A DNA stretch of 64,000 bases, taken from NCBI RefSeq assembly GCF_023078375.1, contig NZ_CP095554.1, positions 2,621,001 through 2,685,000 of the forward strand. The letters run 5' to 3'. The DNA comes from Roseomonas gilardii subsp. gilardii. Lineage in GTDB: Bacteria; Pseudomonadota; Alphaproteobacteria; Acetobacterales; Acetobacteraceae. A program made the translations under genes and the position numbers. Below the pieces are notes generated by a model. It was not told the DNA's origin. It worked only from the letters and a program-made list of their open reading frames with translations, and searched no databases. Shown here piece after piece: positions 8,273 to 18,786 of the stretch (its first letter is position 1; every line of letters starts with the position of its first letter).

Positions 8273-9850
8273 TCAGTCCGCTGGGCGCACGTCTTGGGCC
8301 CGCGTGTACTCGTCCGCGCGGGCATCGATGGTCAGCCCGTGGCGCAGCGCCCAGGCGTTCTTCTGGATGTGGATCGGGATCAGCCCCGTATCCGCCATCG
8401 CCATCCGCGTCGCCTCCTGCAGGATCGCCTCCCGCTTCGCGTCGTCGAGCGTGCGCATGGCCTCGTTCAGCTTCGTGTCGAAGGCGGGGTTCGAATAGTG
8501 CCCGCGGTTCGAGGCGCCCGTGCCCAGCTCCTTGTCCTGCGTCGCCAGCAGGGCGCGCAGCATGGTGGAGGCCTCGCCGCTGGTGGCCGCGAGGCCCATC
8601 AGGTGGACGCTGGTGTCGCCACGGCTGGCGCGGGCGATGAAGGCGGTGAAGGGCTGCGCATCGACCTGGGTGCGCACGCCGATGCGCGTCCACATCTGCC
8701 CGACCGCCTGGATGATCCGCGCATCGTTCATGTAGCGGTCGTTGGGGCCGTGGATGGTGATGCGGAAGCCCTGCGGATAGCCCGCCTCGGCCAGCAGCTT
8801 CTTCGCCGCCTCCGGATCGGCCTTTGGCGCCGGCAGGTCGGGCACATAGCCGGTGGTGCCTTCCGCCATCACCTGCCCGGTGGGGACGGTCGCATCCTCC
8901 ATCACCCGTGACGCGATGGCCTGGCGGTCGATGGCGATCGACAGCGCCTTGCGCACCCGCGCGTCGCGCAGCGGGTTGCGGCCCAGCTTCTGCCCGTCCG
9001 GCCCGGTGACGAAGGGCGAGTCGCCCTCGTTGCCCTGGTCCATCGCGAGATAGATCAGGCGCAGCCCGACGGTTTCCGCGACCGTGATCCGCTTGTCGCC
9101 GCGCAGCCGCTTCAGGTCGCTGGTCGGCACCTGGTCGATCACGTCCACATCGCCCGCCAGCAGCGCCGCGGTGCGCGCGGCATCGCTGGTGATCATGCGG
9201 TAATGCACCTTGGACCAGTGCGGCCTGTCGCCCCAGTAGGCGTCGTTGCGCTCCAGCTCGATCCGGTCGCCGCTGCGGTAGGAGACGAGGCGGAAGGGGC
9301 CGGTGCCGATCGCCGCCTTGCCGCTGTTGAAGTCCTCGGTCGTCACGCCCTCATGGGTCTCGCGGTCGAGCATCATGACGTTGACGAGGTCGGTCGGCAG
9401 CAGCGGATAGGGGGTTTCCGTGTGGAAGCGCACGGTCAGCGGATCGACGATCTCGACGCGCTGGATGGCCCGGACATACTGCGCGAAGGAGGAAGGCGAG
9501 TTCGGCACCGTCGGCACGCGCGCGATGGTGAAGGCCACGTCCTCCGCCGTGAAGTCCCGCCCGTTGTGGAACTTCACGCCGGGGCGCAGCTTGAACTCCC
9601 AGGTCGTGTCGTCCACCGGGCGCCAGGACAAGGCGAGGCCCGGCTGCGGCCGCACATTGGCATCCGTGGCGACCAGCGTGCCGAAGACCATCCCGGCCAC
9701 GGCCGAATTGGGCGTGAGGTTGTGGTAGTGCGGGTCCATAGAGGTGACCTGCGCGCCCACGCCCATGGTCAGCTCCTGCGCGCGCCCCTCCGCCGTGGCG
9801 AGGGTGAGCGAGAGCGCGGCGATCCCGCCGAGAAGTGCGCGTTTCAGCAT
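8273..9850 (-). CDS. ABC transporter periplasmic substrate-binding protein, family 5 (DppA/OppA-like)
   Basis: This solute-binding protein of about 525 residues starts MLKRALLGGIAALSLTLATA, a Sec signal peptide probably cleaved near GRAQE. The mature part has family SBP_bac_5 features: LTMGVGAQVTSMDPHYHN, WEFKLRPGVKFHNGRDFTAEDV, TGPFRLVSYRSGDRIELERN and VRKALSIAIDRQAI. I prefer the ATG at 9850, because GGAG sits six bases upstream inside the four extra codons of the earlier ATG at 9862, which has no SD site. No permease or ATPase genes are nearby, so it may work with a transporter encoded elsewhere. With the M20 hydrolase and 2-hydroxyacid dehydrogenase upstream, it suggests uptake and breakdown of a peptide-like or acylated substrate; this is inference. 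Confidence 0.92.
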   Translation of the reverse strand: MLKRALLGGIAALSLTLATAEGRAQELTMGVGAQVTSMDPHYHNLTPNSAVAGMVFGTLVATDANVRPQPGLALSWRPVDDTTWEFKLRPGVKFHNGRDFTAEDVAFTIARVPTVPNSPSSFAQYVRAIQRVEIVDPLTVRFHTETPYPLLPTDLVNVMMLDRETHEGVTTEDFNSGKAAIGTGPFRLVSYRSGDRIELERNDAYWGDRPHWSKVHYRMITSDAARTAALLAGDVDVIDQVPTSDLKRLRGDKRITVAETVGLRLIYLAMDQGNEGDSPFVTGPDGQKLGRNPLRDARVRKALSIAIDRQAIASRVMEDATVPTGQVMAEGTTGYVPDLPAPKADPEAAKKLLAEAGYPQGFRITIHGPNDRYMNDARIIQAVGQMWTRIGVRTQVDAQPFTAFIARASRGDTSVHLMGLAATSGEASTMLRALLATQDKELGTGASNRGHYSNPAFDTKLNEAMRTLDDAKREAILQEATRMAMADTGLIPIHIQKNAWALRHGLTIDARADEYTRAQDVRPAD

Positions 9851-9945
9851 GCTGGTCTCCATCCGTGTGTGTGGCCTGTATCGGCTCTGGGCCCCGTTGC
9901 GTGTTCATTCCCGGCCAAAGGCGGCAATGGGAACGGGGCGGCGAA

Positions 9946-9973
9946 TCAGGCAGGCATCCGGCGGCCTGCCTGA
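9946..9973 (-). terminator. 10-bp hairpin between amidohydrolase and binding-protein genes
   Basis: TCAGGCAGGC and GCCTGCCTGA form a perfect 10-bp stem with an 8-base loop. It lies 40 bases after the amidohydrolase stop and about 95 bases before the downstream binding-protein start. On the minus strand it is followed by TTCGCC, so it is not a classical U-tract terminator. It may terminate, stabilise the upstream mRNA, or set different expression levels for the two genes. Confidence 0.5.
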
Positions 9974-10013
9974 CAGGTCCATGATTGACGCCGCGTGAAC
10001 GGCGTGGCGCGTT

Positions 10014-11453
10014 TCAGCCGCGCTGCTGGCGCAGCGGCGGCGGCAGCACCTCGCCCGGGATCGGGCAGGCATAGGGCCGGCCACCGGTGCGCTCGCGCAG
10101 CTCCGCCTTGGCGCGGGCGAGCAGCTCCGGGTCGCGGAAGGCATCCAGCGCCGTGGCCGCCATCGCCTTGGCCGCCTGCACCATGCCCTTGTGCGCATGC
10201 GGGCTCTTGCCCTGCGCCACGGCCTGCCAGGTGTGGAAGGGCGTGCCGACCGCCCAGGTGGCGCCCCAGCACTGCACGACCGGCACGATCTGGCTGACAT
10301 CGCCGACATCGGTGGAGCCGTTGCCGGCACGGGAATGCCCGTCGAAGGGCAGCACGCCCTCGTGCAGCGGCTGCGCGCCCACTTCCTCCGGCGCGCCGAC
10401 GGCGGCGATGCTGTCGGCGATGTCCTCCTCGCTCAGCGAACGGCGCAGATCGGCGGCGAAGCGGCGGTCCGCCTCGTCGAAGCACGGCGGGCCGAGGCGG
10501 AGCAGGTTCTCGTGCATCCGCATCTCCAGCGCCGTGTTCGGGATGGTGTCGGAGCAGGCCTTGTCGATCTCCATGCTCATGCGCGTGCCGGTCATGATCG
10601 CGGCGCCCTCGGCACAGGCCTTCACCCGGTCGAACAGTGCCCGCGCCTCCTTCACGCGCGGGCCGCGGATCAGGTAGAGCACCTCGGCCTCCGCCTGCAC
10701 CACGTTGGGCGAGACGCCGCCGCTGTTGGTAATGGCGTAGTGGACGCGGCAGTCCAGCGGCATGTGCTCGCGCAGATAGTTCACGCCGACATTCATCAGC
10801 TCCACCGCATCGAGCGCCGAGCGGCCCAGCCAGGGCGAGCCCGCCGCGTGCGAGGCACGGCCATGGAAGCGGAAATAGACCTGGAAATTGGCCAGCGAGC
10901 GGGAGGACATCACGCTGCTGACCACGCCCGGATGCCAGGAAACGGCGGCGTCGAGGTCGTCGAAGGCCCCCTCGCGCGCCATGAAGGTCTTGCCGGAGCC
11001 ACCTTCCTCACCCGGGCAGCCATAATAGCGAACCGTGCCGGACAGGTCGTTCGCCGCCAGCGCGTCGCGCGCCGCCACGGCGGCCAGCATGGCTCCGGCG
11101 CCGAGCAGGTTGTGGCCGCAGCCATGGCCCGTGGCGCCAGGGGTGACGGGCTTCGGCTCGGCCACCCCGGCCTCCTGGCTCAGCCCGGCCAGGGCGTCGA
11201 ACTCGCCCAGGAAGCCCACCACAGGGCCGCCGGACCCGGCCTCGGCCATGAAGGCGGTCGGGATGCCGCCGACATTGCGGGTGATGCGGAAGCCCTCCGC
11301 CTCCAGCAGGGCGATCTGCTCCTCGACCGACTGATGCTCCTGGAAGCGCAGCTCGGCATGGCCCCAGATCCGGTCGGCCACGGCGGTGAAGGCGGGGCTC
11401 TTGGCCTCGACCTCGGCGGAAAGCCGGTCGAGGGAGATCGGATCGTTGCGCAT
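10014..11453 (-). CDS. M20 family amidohydrolase (AbgB-like)
   Basis: The 479-residue product belongs to the M20 metallopeptidase/amidohydrolase group that includes AbgB, a subunit of p-aminobenzoyl-glutamate hydrolase. Visible motifs are GHAELRFQEHQSVEEQ, the metal-binding GHGCGHNLLGAG, YGCPGEEGGSGKTFM with the catalytic glutamate pair, and DAAVSWHPG. The dimerisation domain starts near residue 190, and a conserved C-terminal histidine block (TPFHTWQAVAQGKSPHAHKGM) is present. The ATG at 11453 has a good SD site (GAGGAGAG). A 2-hydroxyacid dehydrogenase precedes it and a peptide-type binding protein follows, all on one strand. The exact substrate is unknown; an N-acyl or aminobenzoyl-glutamate-like amide is most likely. 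Confidence 0.88.
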   Translation of the reverse strand: MRNDPISLDRLSAEVEAKSPAFTAVADRIWGHAELRFQEHQSVEEQIALLEAEGFRITRNVGGIPTAFMAEAGSGGPVVGFLGEFDALAGLSQEAGVAEPKPVTPGATGHGCGHNLLGAGAMLAAVAARDALAANDLSGTVRYYGCPGEEGGSGKTFMAREGAFDDLDAAVSWHPGVVSSVMSSRSLANFQVYFRFHGRASHAAGSPWLGRSALDAVELMNVGVNYLREHMPLDCRVHYAITNSGGVSPNVVQAEAEVLYLIRGPRVKEARALFDRVKACAEGAAIMTGTRMSMEIDKACSDTIPNTALEMRMHENLLRLGPPCFDEADRRFAADLRRSLSEEDIADSIAAVGAPEEVGAQPLHEGVLPFDGHSRAGNGSTDVGDVSQIVPVVQCWGATWAVGTPFHTWQAVAQGKSPHAHKGMVQAAKAMAATALDAFRDPELLARAKAELRERTGGRPYACPIPGEVLPPPLRQQRG

Positions 11454-11571
11454 GCGCTCTCCTCAGGTCTCGCCGGTCCGGGGCCGGCATCGGAAATTTG
11501 GGACGGGCTGTAGCATTTCCGCCTCTGGAAGTCCGCTGGCGGGGAGGAATTTTCCACCCCCGGCCGCCCGA

Positions 11572-12506
11572 TCAGCCGGAAACCGGCGTCAGCACCGGCC
11601 GGCCGGAAAAATGGGCCTGCAGGTTGTCGATCACCAGCCGTATCGTCGCCTGGACCGCCTCGGGCGACCGGCCCGCGATATGCGGGGTCAGGATCACGTT
11701 CTCCAGGCGGGTCAGCCGGGCGGGGATGTCGTCCGGCTCGCCTTCCACCACGTCGAGGCCCGCCCCGGCGATGCGCCCTTGCTCCAGCGCCTCGATCAGC
11801 ACCTGGGTGTCCACCACGCTGCCGCGGGCGATGTTGACCAGGAAGCCCCCCGGCCCGAGGGCCTGGAGCACCGCCGCATCCACGAGATGGCGCGTTTCCG
11901 GCCCGCCCGGCGTGGCAACCACCAGGAAGTCGCACCAGGCCGCCAGGGCGGCGAGGCCGGGCTCATGCCGGAAGGGGAGCCCTCGCGCGGCCTGCGGCTG
12001 TGATAGGCGACCTCCATGCCGAAGCCGCCGGCGGCACGCTCGGCGATGCGCTGCCCGATATGGCCCAGGCCGAGCAGGCCCAGCCGCTTGCCGCTGACCC
12101 CCGGGCGAAGCTGCCGCGACGCCACCCATTCCCCGCGCCGCGCCGCAGCATCCGCCTGGACCACCCCGCGCACGCTGGCCAGGAGGAGCATCATGGCATG
12201 GTCCGCGACGGCCACGTCGTTGGTGCCCGCGCCATTGGTGACGGTGATGCCCCGCGCCGAGGCGGCGGCGAGGTCGATCTTCTCATGGCCGGCGCCCAGC
12301 GCGCAGATGATCTCCAGCGCGGGCAGGGCGGCGATCTGCGCGGCGGAAAAGCCCGTGGAGCCGTTGGTCAGCACGGCGCGGATTTCCGCGGCGCGCGCTT
12401 CGGATGGCTGGGTCCGGCTGGCGGGGAGGGGCTCGAAGCCTGCCTCCCGCAGTCGCGCCTGGTTCTCGGGCGCCATGTCGATGGCAAGCAGGAGGGGAAT
12501 GGTCAA
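11572..12506 (-). CDS. D-isomer-specific 2-hydroxyacid dehydrogenase (one frameshift in the sequence)
   Basis: The N-terminal half starts at a TTG (12506) with GGAG seven bases upstream and reads through the NAD loop GLLGLGHIGQRIAERAAGG. The remainder is in another frame and carries the catalytic residues of the family: arginine in NIARGSVVD, glutamate in AGLDVVEGEPDD and histidine in LTPHIAGRSPEA. The shift falls at 11975-11983. Adding one C to the + strand run there (one G in the gene) gives HSRRPREGLPFRHEPGLAAL and an uninterrupted 311-residue enzyme. These NAD(P)-dependent enzymes interconvert 2-keto and 2-hydroxy acids such as glyoxylate and hydroxypyruvate; the substrate here is not clear. 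It lies between dctD and the M20 hydrolase, all on the minus strand. Confidence 0.85.
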
Positions 12507-12621
12507 GGGCGGCTCCGCAGATCGAGGGCGTGTCCCGGCGCGGGCCATCCTAGGCCGCTCCGGCGCGGCGCGGCATGACGTCTCTGGCATGCGCTCCCCG
12601 GCATGGCGCCCTTTGGCGCGC

Positions 12622-13961
<1,340 letters not shown>

Positions 13962-13965
<4 letters not shown>

Positions 13966-15892
13966 GCGGCTTGCTCCAGGGTGATCACGAAGAGGCTGCC
14001 CTCCGGGTCGGCCTCCGGGTCGGGAGGGGCTCCGCCTCCAGCGTCCCGCCGAAATCGCTCACGATGTCCCGGCAGATCACGAGGCCCAGCCCCAGCCCCT
14101 CCGATTTCGTGGTGGTGAAGGGCATGAACAAGGAGCGCCGGACCTCCGGCGCCAGGCCCGGCCCGTTATCCGAGACGGCGATGCGGATGCGGGGCGGAAC
14201 ATGGCCCGGCTCCAGCCGCGCCATCACCCCGATCCGTCCGCTTGGCCGCCCCTCCGGTCCCCCCTCCGATCCCCCCTCTGGCCGCCCGGCCAGGGCCTCC
14301 ACCGCATTCTGGATGAGGTTCACCAGCACCTGCTCCAGCCGCACCCGCTCGGCCCGCACCGCCAGCCCCTCCGGCACATCCACCGTCACCGTGATGGCAT
14401 CCTGGCGCAGCCGGTAGCCGAGCAGGAGCAGCGCCCCCGCCACGGCCTCCGCCACCGGAACGGCCTCCAGTTCCCCGCCCGCGCGCCGGGCGAAGCCGCG
14501 CAGCCCCCCGGTGATGGCGCCGATCCGCTCGGTCAGGCCGGCGATGGTGCCCAGGCCCCGGCTGGCCGAGGCGGCGTCGCCCCGTTCCAGGAACAGCCGG
14601 GCATTGTCGGCGAAGGAGCGGATCGCCGCCACCGGCTGGTTGATCTCATGCGCCACGCTGGCGGTGATCTGTCCCAGGATGGCGAGCTTGTTGGCCTGCA
14701 CCAGATCGTCGCGCAGCCGGTGGATGGCGGCCTCGGCTCGCTGCCGTTCCTCGCCCTCCGCCCGCAGGCTGGCATTGGCGCGCTCCAGCTCGGCGGTGCG
14801 GAGGCGGACCTCGGCCTCCAGCTCCTCCCGCTGCCGCCGCTGGCGCGCCATGTCCAGGCCCAGGCGGCGGCGGCGGCGCAGCGTCAACCCGGCGAGAAGC
14901 AGCGCCAGCAGCCCCGCCAGCAGGGTCAGAAGCCGCGCCGCGGCGGTGGCCAGCTCCACGGGCACGCGGGTCGGCGTCAGGAGATGCAGCGTCCAGTCCA
15001 TGCTGGGGACGGGGACGCGGGTGAGGAGGAAACTCTCCGTCGCCGCGCCGGGCAGGCGCAGGCGGATGGGGACCTCCGGGGTGGCGGCAGGCAGCGGCAG
15101 CGGCTCCAGCGGCGCGTCACCGAACTGGAGGCTCTCGCGGATGCGCCGGCGCTCCTCCTCCGAAAGCGGCACGAGGGCGCGGAAGCGCCAGGCCGGCTCG
15201 CTGGCGACCAGCACGATGCCCGCCCGGTCCGTGACCAGCACGGGCTGGTTCAGCGGCCGCCAGCCTTCCTCCACACGGTCGAACAGCGTCTTCACCACGA
15301 TCACGCCCAGCGCCCGGGGGCCGGCCTCACCGGGGGAAGGCGGCGCGTCGATCCGGCGGGCGAGGTAGAGGCCGGGCTGGCGGCTGGCCGTGCCCAGGGC
15401 GAAGTGCTCGGCCGAGCCCCGTTCCATGGACAGCCGGGCATAGGGGCGGAAGCTGTAGTCGTTGCCGACGAAGCTGTCCTCCTGGCGCCAGTTGCTGGCG
15501 GCCTGGGTCACGCCCCGCGCGTCGAGCACATAGATCACCCCGGCCCCGGTGCTCCGGCTGAGCGCTTCCAGCTTGACGTCCAGCGCGTGCAGCAGGACGG
15601 GATCGCGGGTTTCCAGGGCGCGGCGCAGGTCCGGATCGCTGGCCAGCACCACCGGCAGGCTGCGCTGCTTGTCGATCTCGCTGCGCAGCAGCGCCACGCG
15701 CAGCTCCGCCTCGGCCCGGGCACTGGTCCGCAGGTCGGACAGGGCGATGCGCGTGGCGAGGCTATCGGCCGCCCGGTCCAGCAGGAGAAGCAGCAGCAGC
15801 GGCAGCAGCAGCCACGCGGTCCGGCGCCAGCGGGAGCGCGGCCGGGCGGGCCGGTGCACCGGAGCGTCCGGGGCGGGGAGGGGCCCGGTCAT
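13962..15892 (-). CDS. dctB: C4-dicarboxylate sensor histidine kinase DctB (one frameshift near the C terminus)
   Basis: The protein has two membrane helices (about residues 22-41, and about 300-325 before an arginine-rich coiled coil) flanking a periplasmic double-PAS sensor of about 260 residues. The H-box [19 protein letters not shown], an N-box ([12 protein letters not shown]) and G-boxes ([22 protein letters not shown]) follow. This is the DctB layout for sensing succinate, malate and fumarate. The printed frame ends early at about 13985 ([11 protein letters not shown]). Adding one G to the + strand run at 14022-14024 gives the normal ending [19 protein letters not shown], a 643-residue protein and a TTGA overlap with dctD. 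I chose the ATG at 15892; an upstream GTG at 15964 would run through the dyads in the promoter region. Confidence 0.9.
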
Positions 15893-15905
15893 CCGGCGAG
15901 GGGAT

Positions 15906-15921
15906 GTGCGGAAAACCGCAC
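15906..15921. promoter_or_regulatory. Predicted DctD enhancer site 1
   Basis: GTGCGG-AAAA-CCGCAC is a perfect 6+4+6 dyad in the dctB-dctA intergenic region, centred about 150 bases upstream of the expected dctA transcription start. Its position and symmetry fit an activator site for DctD. Because it also lies 14 bases upstream of the dctB start codon, binding could feed back on dctBD. Confidence 0.65.
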
Positions 15922-15937
15922 TATCGGGTCCGGCACT

Positions 15938-15953
15938 GTGTGGCGATCCGCAT
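15938..15953. promoter_or_regulatory. Predicted DctD enhancer site 2
   Basis: GTGTGG-CGAT-CCGCAT matches site 1 in 10 of 12 arm positions. The two dyads are centred 32 bp apart, about three helical turns, so two activator dimers would sit on the same face of the DNA. That is the usual arrangement for NtrC-family enhancers. Confidence 0.55.
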
Positions 15954-15999
15954 CCCTCGTCCACCGATACTGCAATGCAGCATGAAATATCTTATAGAA

Positions 16000-16012
16000 G
16001 ATGAAGGGGTTA
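16000..16012 (+). promoter_or_regulatory. Possible IHF site between enhancer and promoter
   Basis: GATGAAGGGGTTA resembles the IHF core WATCAANNNNTTR with two mismatches, and sits in an AT-richer stretch (15980-16016) between the dyads and the -24/-12 element. DNA bending there would help DctD reach sigma-54 polymerase. The match is modest. Confidence 0.3.
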
Positions 16013-16039
16013 GCTTTTCCCTCCCGTCCTCCGCCCCGC

Positions 16040-16055
16040 TGGCACGGGCCTTGCC
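16040..16055 (+). promoter_or_regulatory. Sigma-54 (-24/-12) promoter of dctA
   Basis: TGGCAC-GGGCC-TTGCC matches the sigma-54 consensus TGGCAC-N5-TTGCW almost perfectly, with the invariant GG and GC dinucleotides ten bases apart. Transcription should start about 16067, leaving a leader of about 80 bases before the dctA ATG. The divergent DctB/DctD pair supplies the required activator. Confidence 0.88.
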
Positions 16056-16149
16056 TTTTGCCCCGCGAACGCCGGGCTCCGGCGTGACGTCGGAAACCGG
16101 AACGCCGCATCCCGCAGAAGCGGCGGCGCAGCACAGGGGCGAGCATCCA

Positions 16150-17487
16150 ATGGCCATCATCCAACCCACCGCCGTGGCCGTGCCACGCAAGCCGAAGAAG
16201 CTCTACCAGCAGCTCTACGTGCAGGTGCTCTTCGCGATCACCGTCGGCAGCCTGCTCGGCCATTTCTACCCGTCCTTCGCCCAGGAGATGAAGCCGCTGG
16301 GCGATGCCTTCATCAAGCTGGTGAAGATGATCATCGCTCCCGTGATCTTCCTGACCGTGGTGACCGGCATCGCCGGCATGCGCGACATGGGCAAGGTCGG
16401 GCGCGTCGCCGGCAAGGCGATGCTCTACTTCATCACCTTCTCCACCCTGGCGCTGATCATCGGCATGATCGTGGCCAATGTGGTCCGGCCGGGCGCGGGG
16501 CTGAACATCGACCCGGCCTCGCTCGATCCCAAGGCCGTGGCCGGCTACGCCGCCAAGGCGCATGAGAGCACCATCACCGGCTTCCTGATGAACATCATCC
16601 CGAGCACGCCGGTCAGCGCCTTCGAATCCGGCGACATCCTGCAGGTGCTGTTCTTCTCCGTGCTGCTCGGCATCGCCCTTTCCCTGGTGGGGGAGAAGGC
16701 CGACCCGCTGATGAACGTGCTGAACTCGCTCTCCGCGGGCGTCTTCCGGCTGGTGGCGATCCTGATGAAGGCCGCCCCGGTCGGTGCCTTCGGCGCCATG
16801 GCCTTCACCATCGGCCGCTACGGCATCGGCTCCATCGCCAACCTGGCGATGCTGATCGCCACCTTCTACCTGACCTCGGTGCTCTTCGTGCTGGTCGTGC
16901 TGGGCGCGGTGGCGAAGTACAACGGCTTCTCCATCCTGGCGCTGATCCGCTACATCAAGGAGGAGCTGCTGCTGGTCCTGGGCACCTCCTCCTCCGAGGC
17001 GGCGCTGCCCGCCCTGATGGAGAAGATGGAGAAGGCCGGCTGCGCCAAGTCCGTGGTCGGGCTGGTGGTGCCGACGGGCTATTCCTTCAACCTCGACGGC
17101 ACGAACATCTACATGACCATGGCGGCGCTGTTCATCGCGCAGGCCGTGGGGATCGACCTCAGCATCTGGGACCAGATCCTGCTGCTGCTGGTGGCCATGC
17201 TGTCCTCCAAGGGCGCGGCGGGCATCACCGGCGCGGGCTTCATCACCCTGGCGGCGACGCTCTCCGTGGTGCCCTCCGTGCCGGTGGCCGGCATGGCGCT
17301 GATCCTGGGCATCGACCGCTTCATGTCCGAATGCCGCGCGCTGACCAACTTCATCGGCAACGCGGTGGCCACGGTGGTGGTGGCCCGCTGGGAGGGTGAG
17401 CTGGACCGCGAGAAGCTGAACGCCGCCCTGTCCGGCCAGGCCGAGGAGAAGGTGGTCCTCGCCGTCCCGCTTCCGGCCGCCGAGTAG
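16150..17487 (+). CDS. dctA: C4-dicarboxylate:cation symporter DctA
   Basis: DctA imports succinate, fumarate and malate with protons or sodium. The 445-residue protein of the DAACS/glutamate-transporter-like fold has about eight transmembrane helices and two re-entrant loops. Signature segments are [38 protein letters not shown] (serine-rich loop HP1), [19 protein letters not shown] (substrate and ion motif) and [19 protein letters not shown]. The ATG at 16150 has AGGGGCGAG upstream. It is transcribed from the sigma-54 promoter, divergent from dctBD, and is followed by a strong terminator. Confidence 0.97.
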   Translation: MAIIQPTAVAVPRKPKKLYQQLYVQVLFAITVGSLLGHFYPSFAQEMKPLGDAFIKLVKMIIAPVIFLTVVTGIAGMRDMGKVGRVAGKAMLYFITFSTLALIIGMIVANVVRPGAGLNIDPASLDPKAVAGYAAKAHESTITGFLMNIIPSTPVSAFESGDILQVLFFSVLLGIALSLVGEKADPLMNVLNSLSAGVFRLVAILMKAAPVGAFGAMAFTIGRYGIGSIANLAMLIATFYLTSVLFVLVVLGAVAKYNGFSILALIRYIKEELLLVLGTSSSEAALPALMEKMEKAGCAKSVVGLVVPTGYSFNLDGTNIYMTMAALFIAQAVGIDLSIWDQILLLLVAMLSSKGAAGITGAGFITLAATLSVVPSVPVAGMALILGIDRFMSECRALTNFIGNAVATVVVARWEGELDREKLNAALSGQAEEKVVLAVPLPAAE

Positions 17488-17520
17488 CCGCCGGGCCGAT
17501 CCGGCTTCCGGAACACGGGA

Positions 17521-17550
17521 ACGGGGCGCCCCAACGGGCGCCCCGTTTCG
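17521..17550 (+). terminator. Rho-independent terminator of dctA
   Basis: ACGGGGCGCCC, loop CAAC and GGGCGCCCCGT form a perfect 11-bp stem followed by TTCGTTT, 33 bases after the dctA stop and just before the end of a convergent gene. It may also act on the opposite strand, though the U tract there is poor. Confidence 0.88.
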
Positions 17551-17570
17551 TTTGCGCTGCCCGGATGCTG

Positions 17571-18566
17571 TCAGTCCAGCGCCACCACGAGCTTGCCGAA
17601 GTTCCTCCCCGCCAGCAGCCCGGCGAAGGCCTCCGGCGCGTTGCGCAGCCCGTGCACCACATCCTCGCGGTATTTCAGCACCCCCTCGCGCAGCCAGCGC
17701 GCACCGGTCTCGCGCCAGATGGGGAACTGCCGGGGGTGGTCGCCCACGATGAAGCCGCGGATGCTCAGCTTGTTCCGCACCGCGCTCATCAGGTTCGGGC
17801 CAGGGGTGGGGCTGGCGTCGTTGTACTCCGCGACCATGCCGCACATGGCCACACGGGCGAAGGGGTTCAGCAGCGGCCAGACCGCCCGCTGCACGGCGCC
17901 GCCGACATTCTCGAAATAGACGTCGATCCCGCGCGGGCAGGCTTCCGCCAGCGCGGCCGGCAGATCCGCGCCCCGGTGGTCGACGCAGGCGTCGAAGCCC
18001 AGCTCCTCCCGCACATAGGCGCATTTCTCCGCGCCGCCGGCGATGCCCACGACCCGCGCCCCCATGCGCCGCGCGATCTGCCCGGCCACCGCGCCCACCG
18101 CGCCGGAGGCCGCCGCGACGACGAAGGTCTCGCCCGGCTTGACCGGCGCGATCTCGGTGCAGCCGACCCAGGCGGTGGTGCCGGGCATGCCCAGCACGCC
18201 CAGATAGGCGGAGGGCGGGGCGGCCTCCGCATCGACCGGCGTCAGCAGGTGCGGCGGCACGGAGCAGTAGTGCTGCCATCCCCGGCCGCCCAGGACCCAG
18301 GTGCCAGGCTCGAAGCCGGGGCCGGACACGACCTGCCCGACGCTCTGCCCCTCCATCACCGCACCGAGCGCGACGGGCGGGGCATAGGATTTCGTGTCGT
18401 TCATCCGCCCGCGCATATACGGATCGAGCGACAGGAACCGGTTCCGCACCAGCACCTCGCCCGGGCCGGGCTGGGGGACCGGCGCTTCCTCGTAGACCAG
18501 ATGCTCGCCGGTCGGGATTCCGGTGGGGCGCTGGGCCAGCCGGATCATCGGGTTCGTCTCGGGCAT
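17571..18566 (-). CDS. NADP-dependent medium-chain oxidoreductase (CurA/leukotriene B4 dehydrogenase-like)
   Basis: This 331-residue zinc-free MDR protein starts MPETNPMIRLAQRPTGIPT and has the family segments VRNRFLSLDPYMRGRMND and MPGTTAWVGCTEIA. The Rossmann loop is AAASGAVGAVAGQIARRMGA, and YFENVGGAVQRAVWPLLN follows. Relatives such as CurA, YncB and prostaglandin reductases use NADPH to reduce the C=C bond of enones. AAGGAG lies 12 bases before the ATG at 18566. It is convergent with dctA across a terminator and divergent from mobB. The physiological substrate is unknown. Confidence 0.9.
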   Translation of the reverse strand: MPETNPMIRLAQRPTGIPTGEHLVYEEAPVPQPGPGEVLVRNRFLSLDPYMRGRMNDTKSYAPPVALGAVMEGQSVGQVVSGPGFEPGTWVLGGRGWQHYCSVPPHLLTPVDAEAAPPSAYLGVLGMPGTTAWVGCTEIAPVKPGETFVVAAASGAVGAVAGQIARRMGARVVGIAGGAEKCAYVREELGFDACVDHRGADLPAALAEACPRGIDVYFENVGGAVQRAVWPLLNPFARVAMCGMVAEYNDASPTPGPNLMSAVRNKLSIRGFIVGDHPRQFPIWRETGARWLREGVLKYREDVVHGLRNAPEAFAGLLAGRNFGKLVVALD

Positions 18567-18786
18567 GGGGCGCGTACACTCCTTCGTGTCTTCGGGGCCG
18601 GGGCCGCCCGATTGCGGAACCGCCCGGCATGGGCGCCAAGATGGGGTGCCCCGTCCATGGACGGGAAGGGGGGCGCACGCTTTCGGCCCGGCCCGACATC
18701 GGGTAGCGATGGGGCCATGCCGGCCCGTATCGCCCGCAGGAAGCGGGTGGGCCGGGAACGGAGACGGGGAAGGCCACAGGAACGAC

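Noticed and set aside
8480-8525. GGTTCGAATAG and CGGTTCGAGG, which look like tRNA T-loops
   Set aside because: They lie inside the coding sequence of the substrate-binding protein and no cloverleaf or acceptor stem surrounds them.
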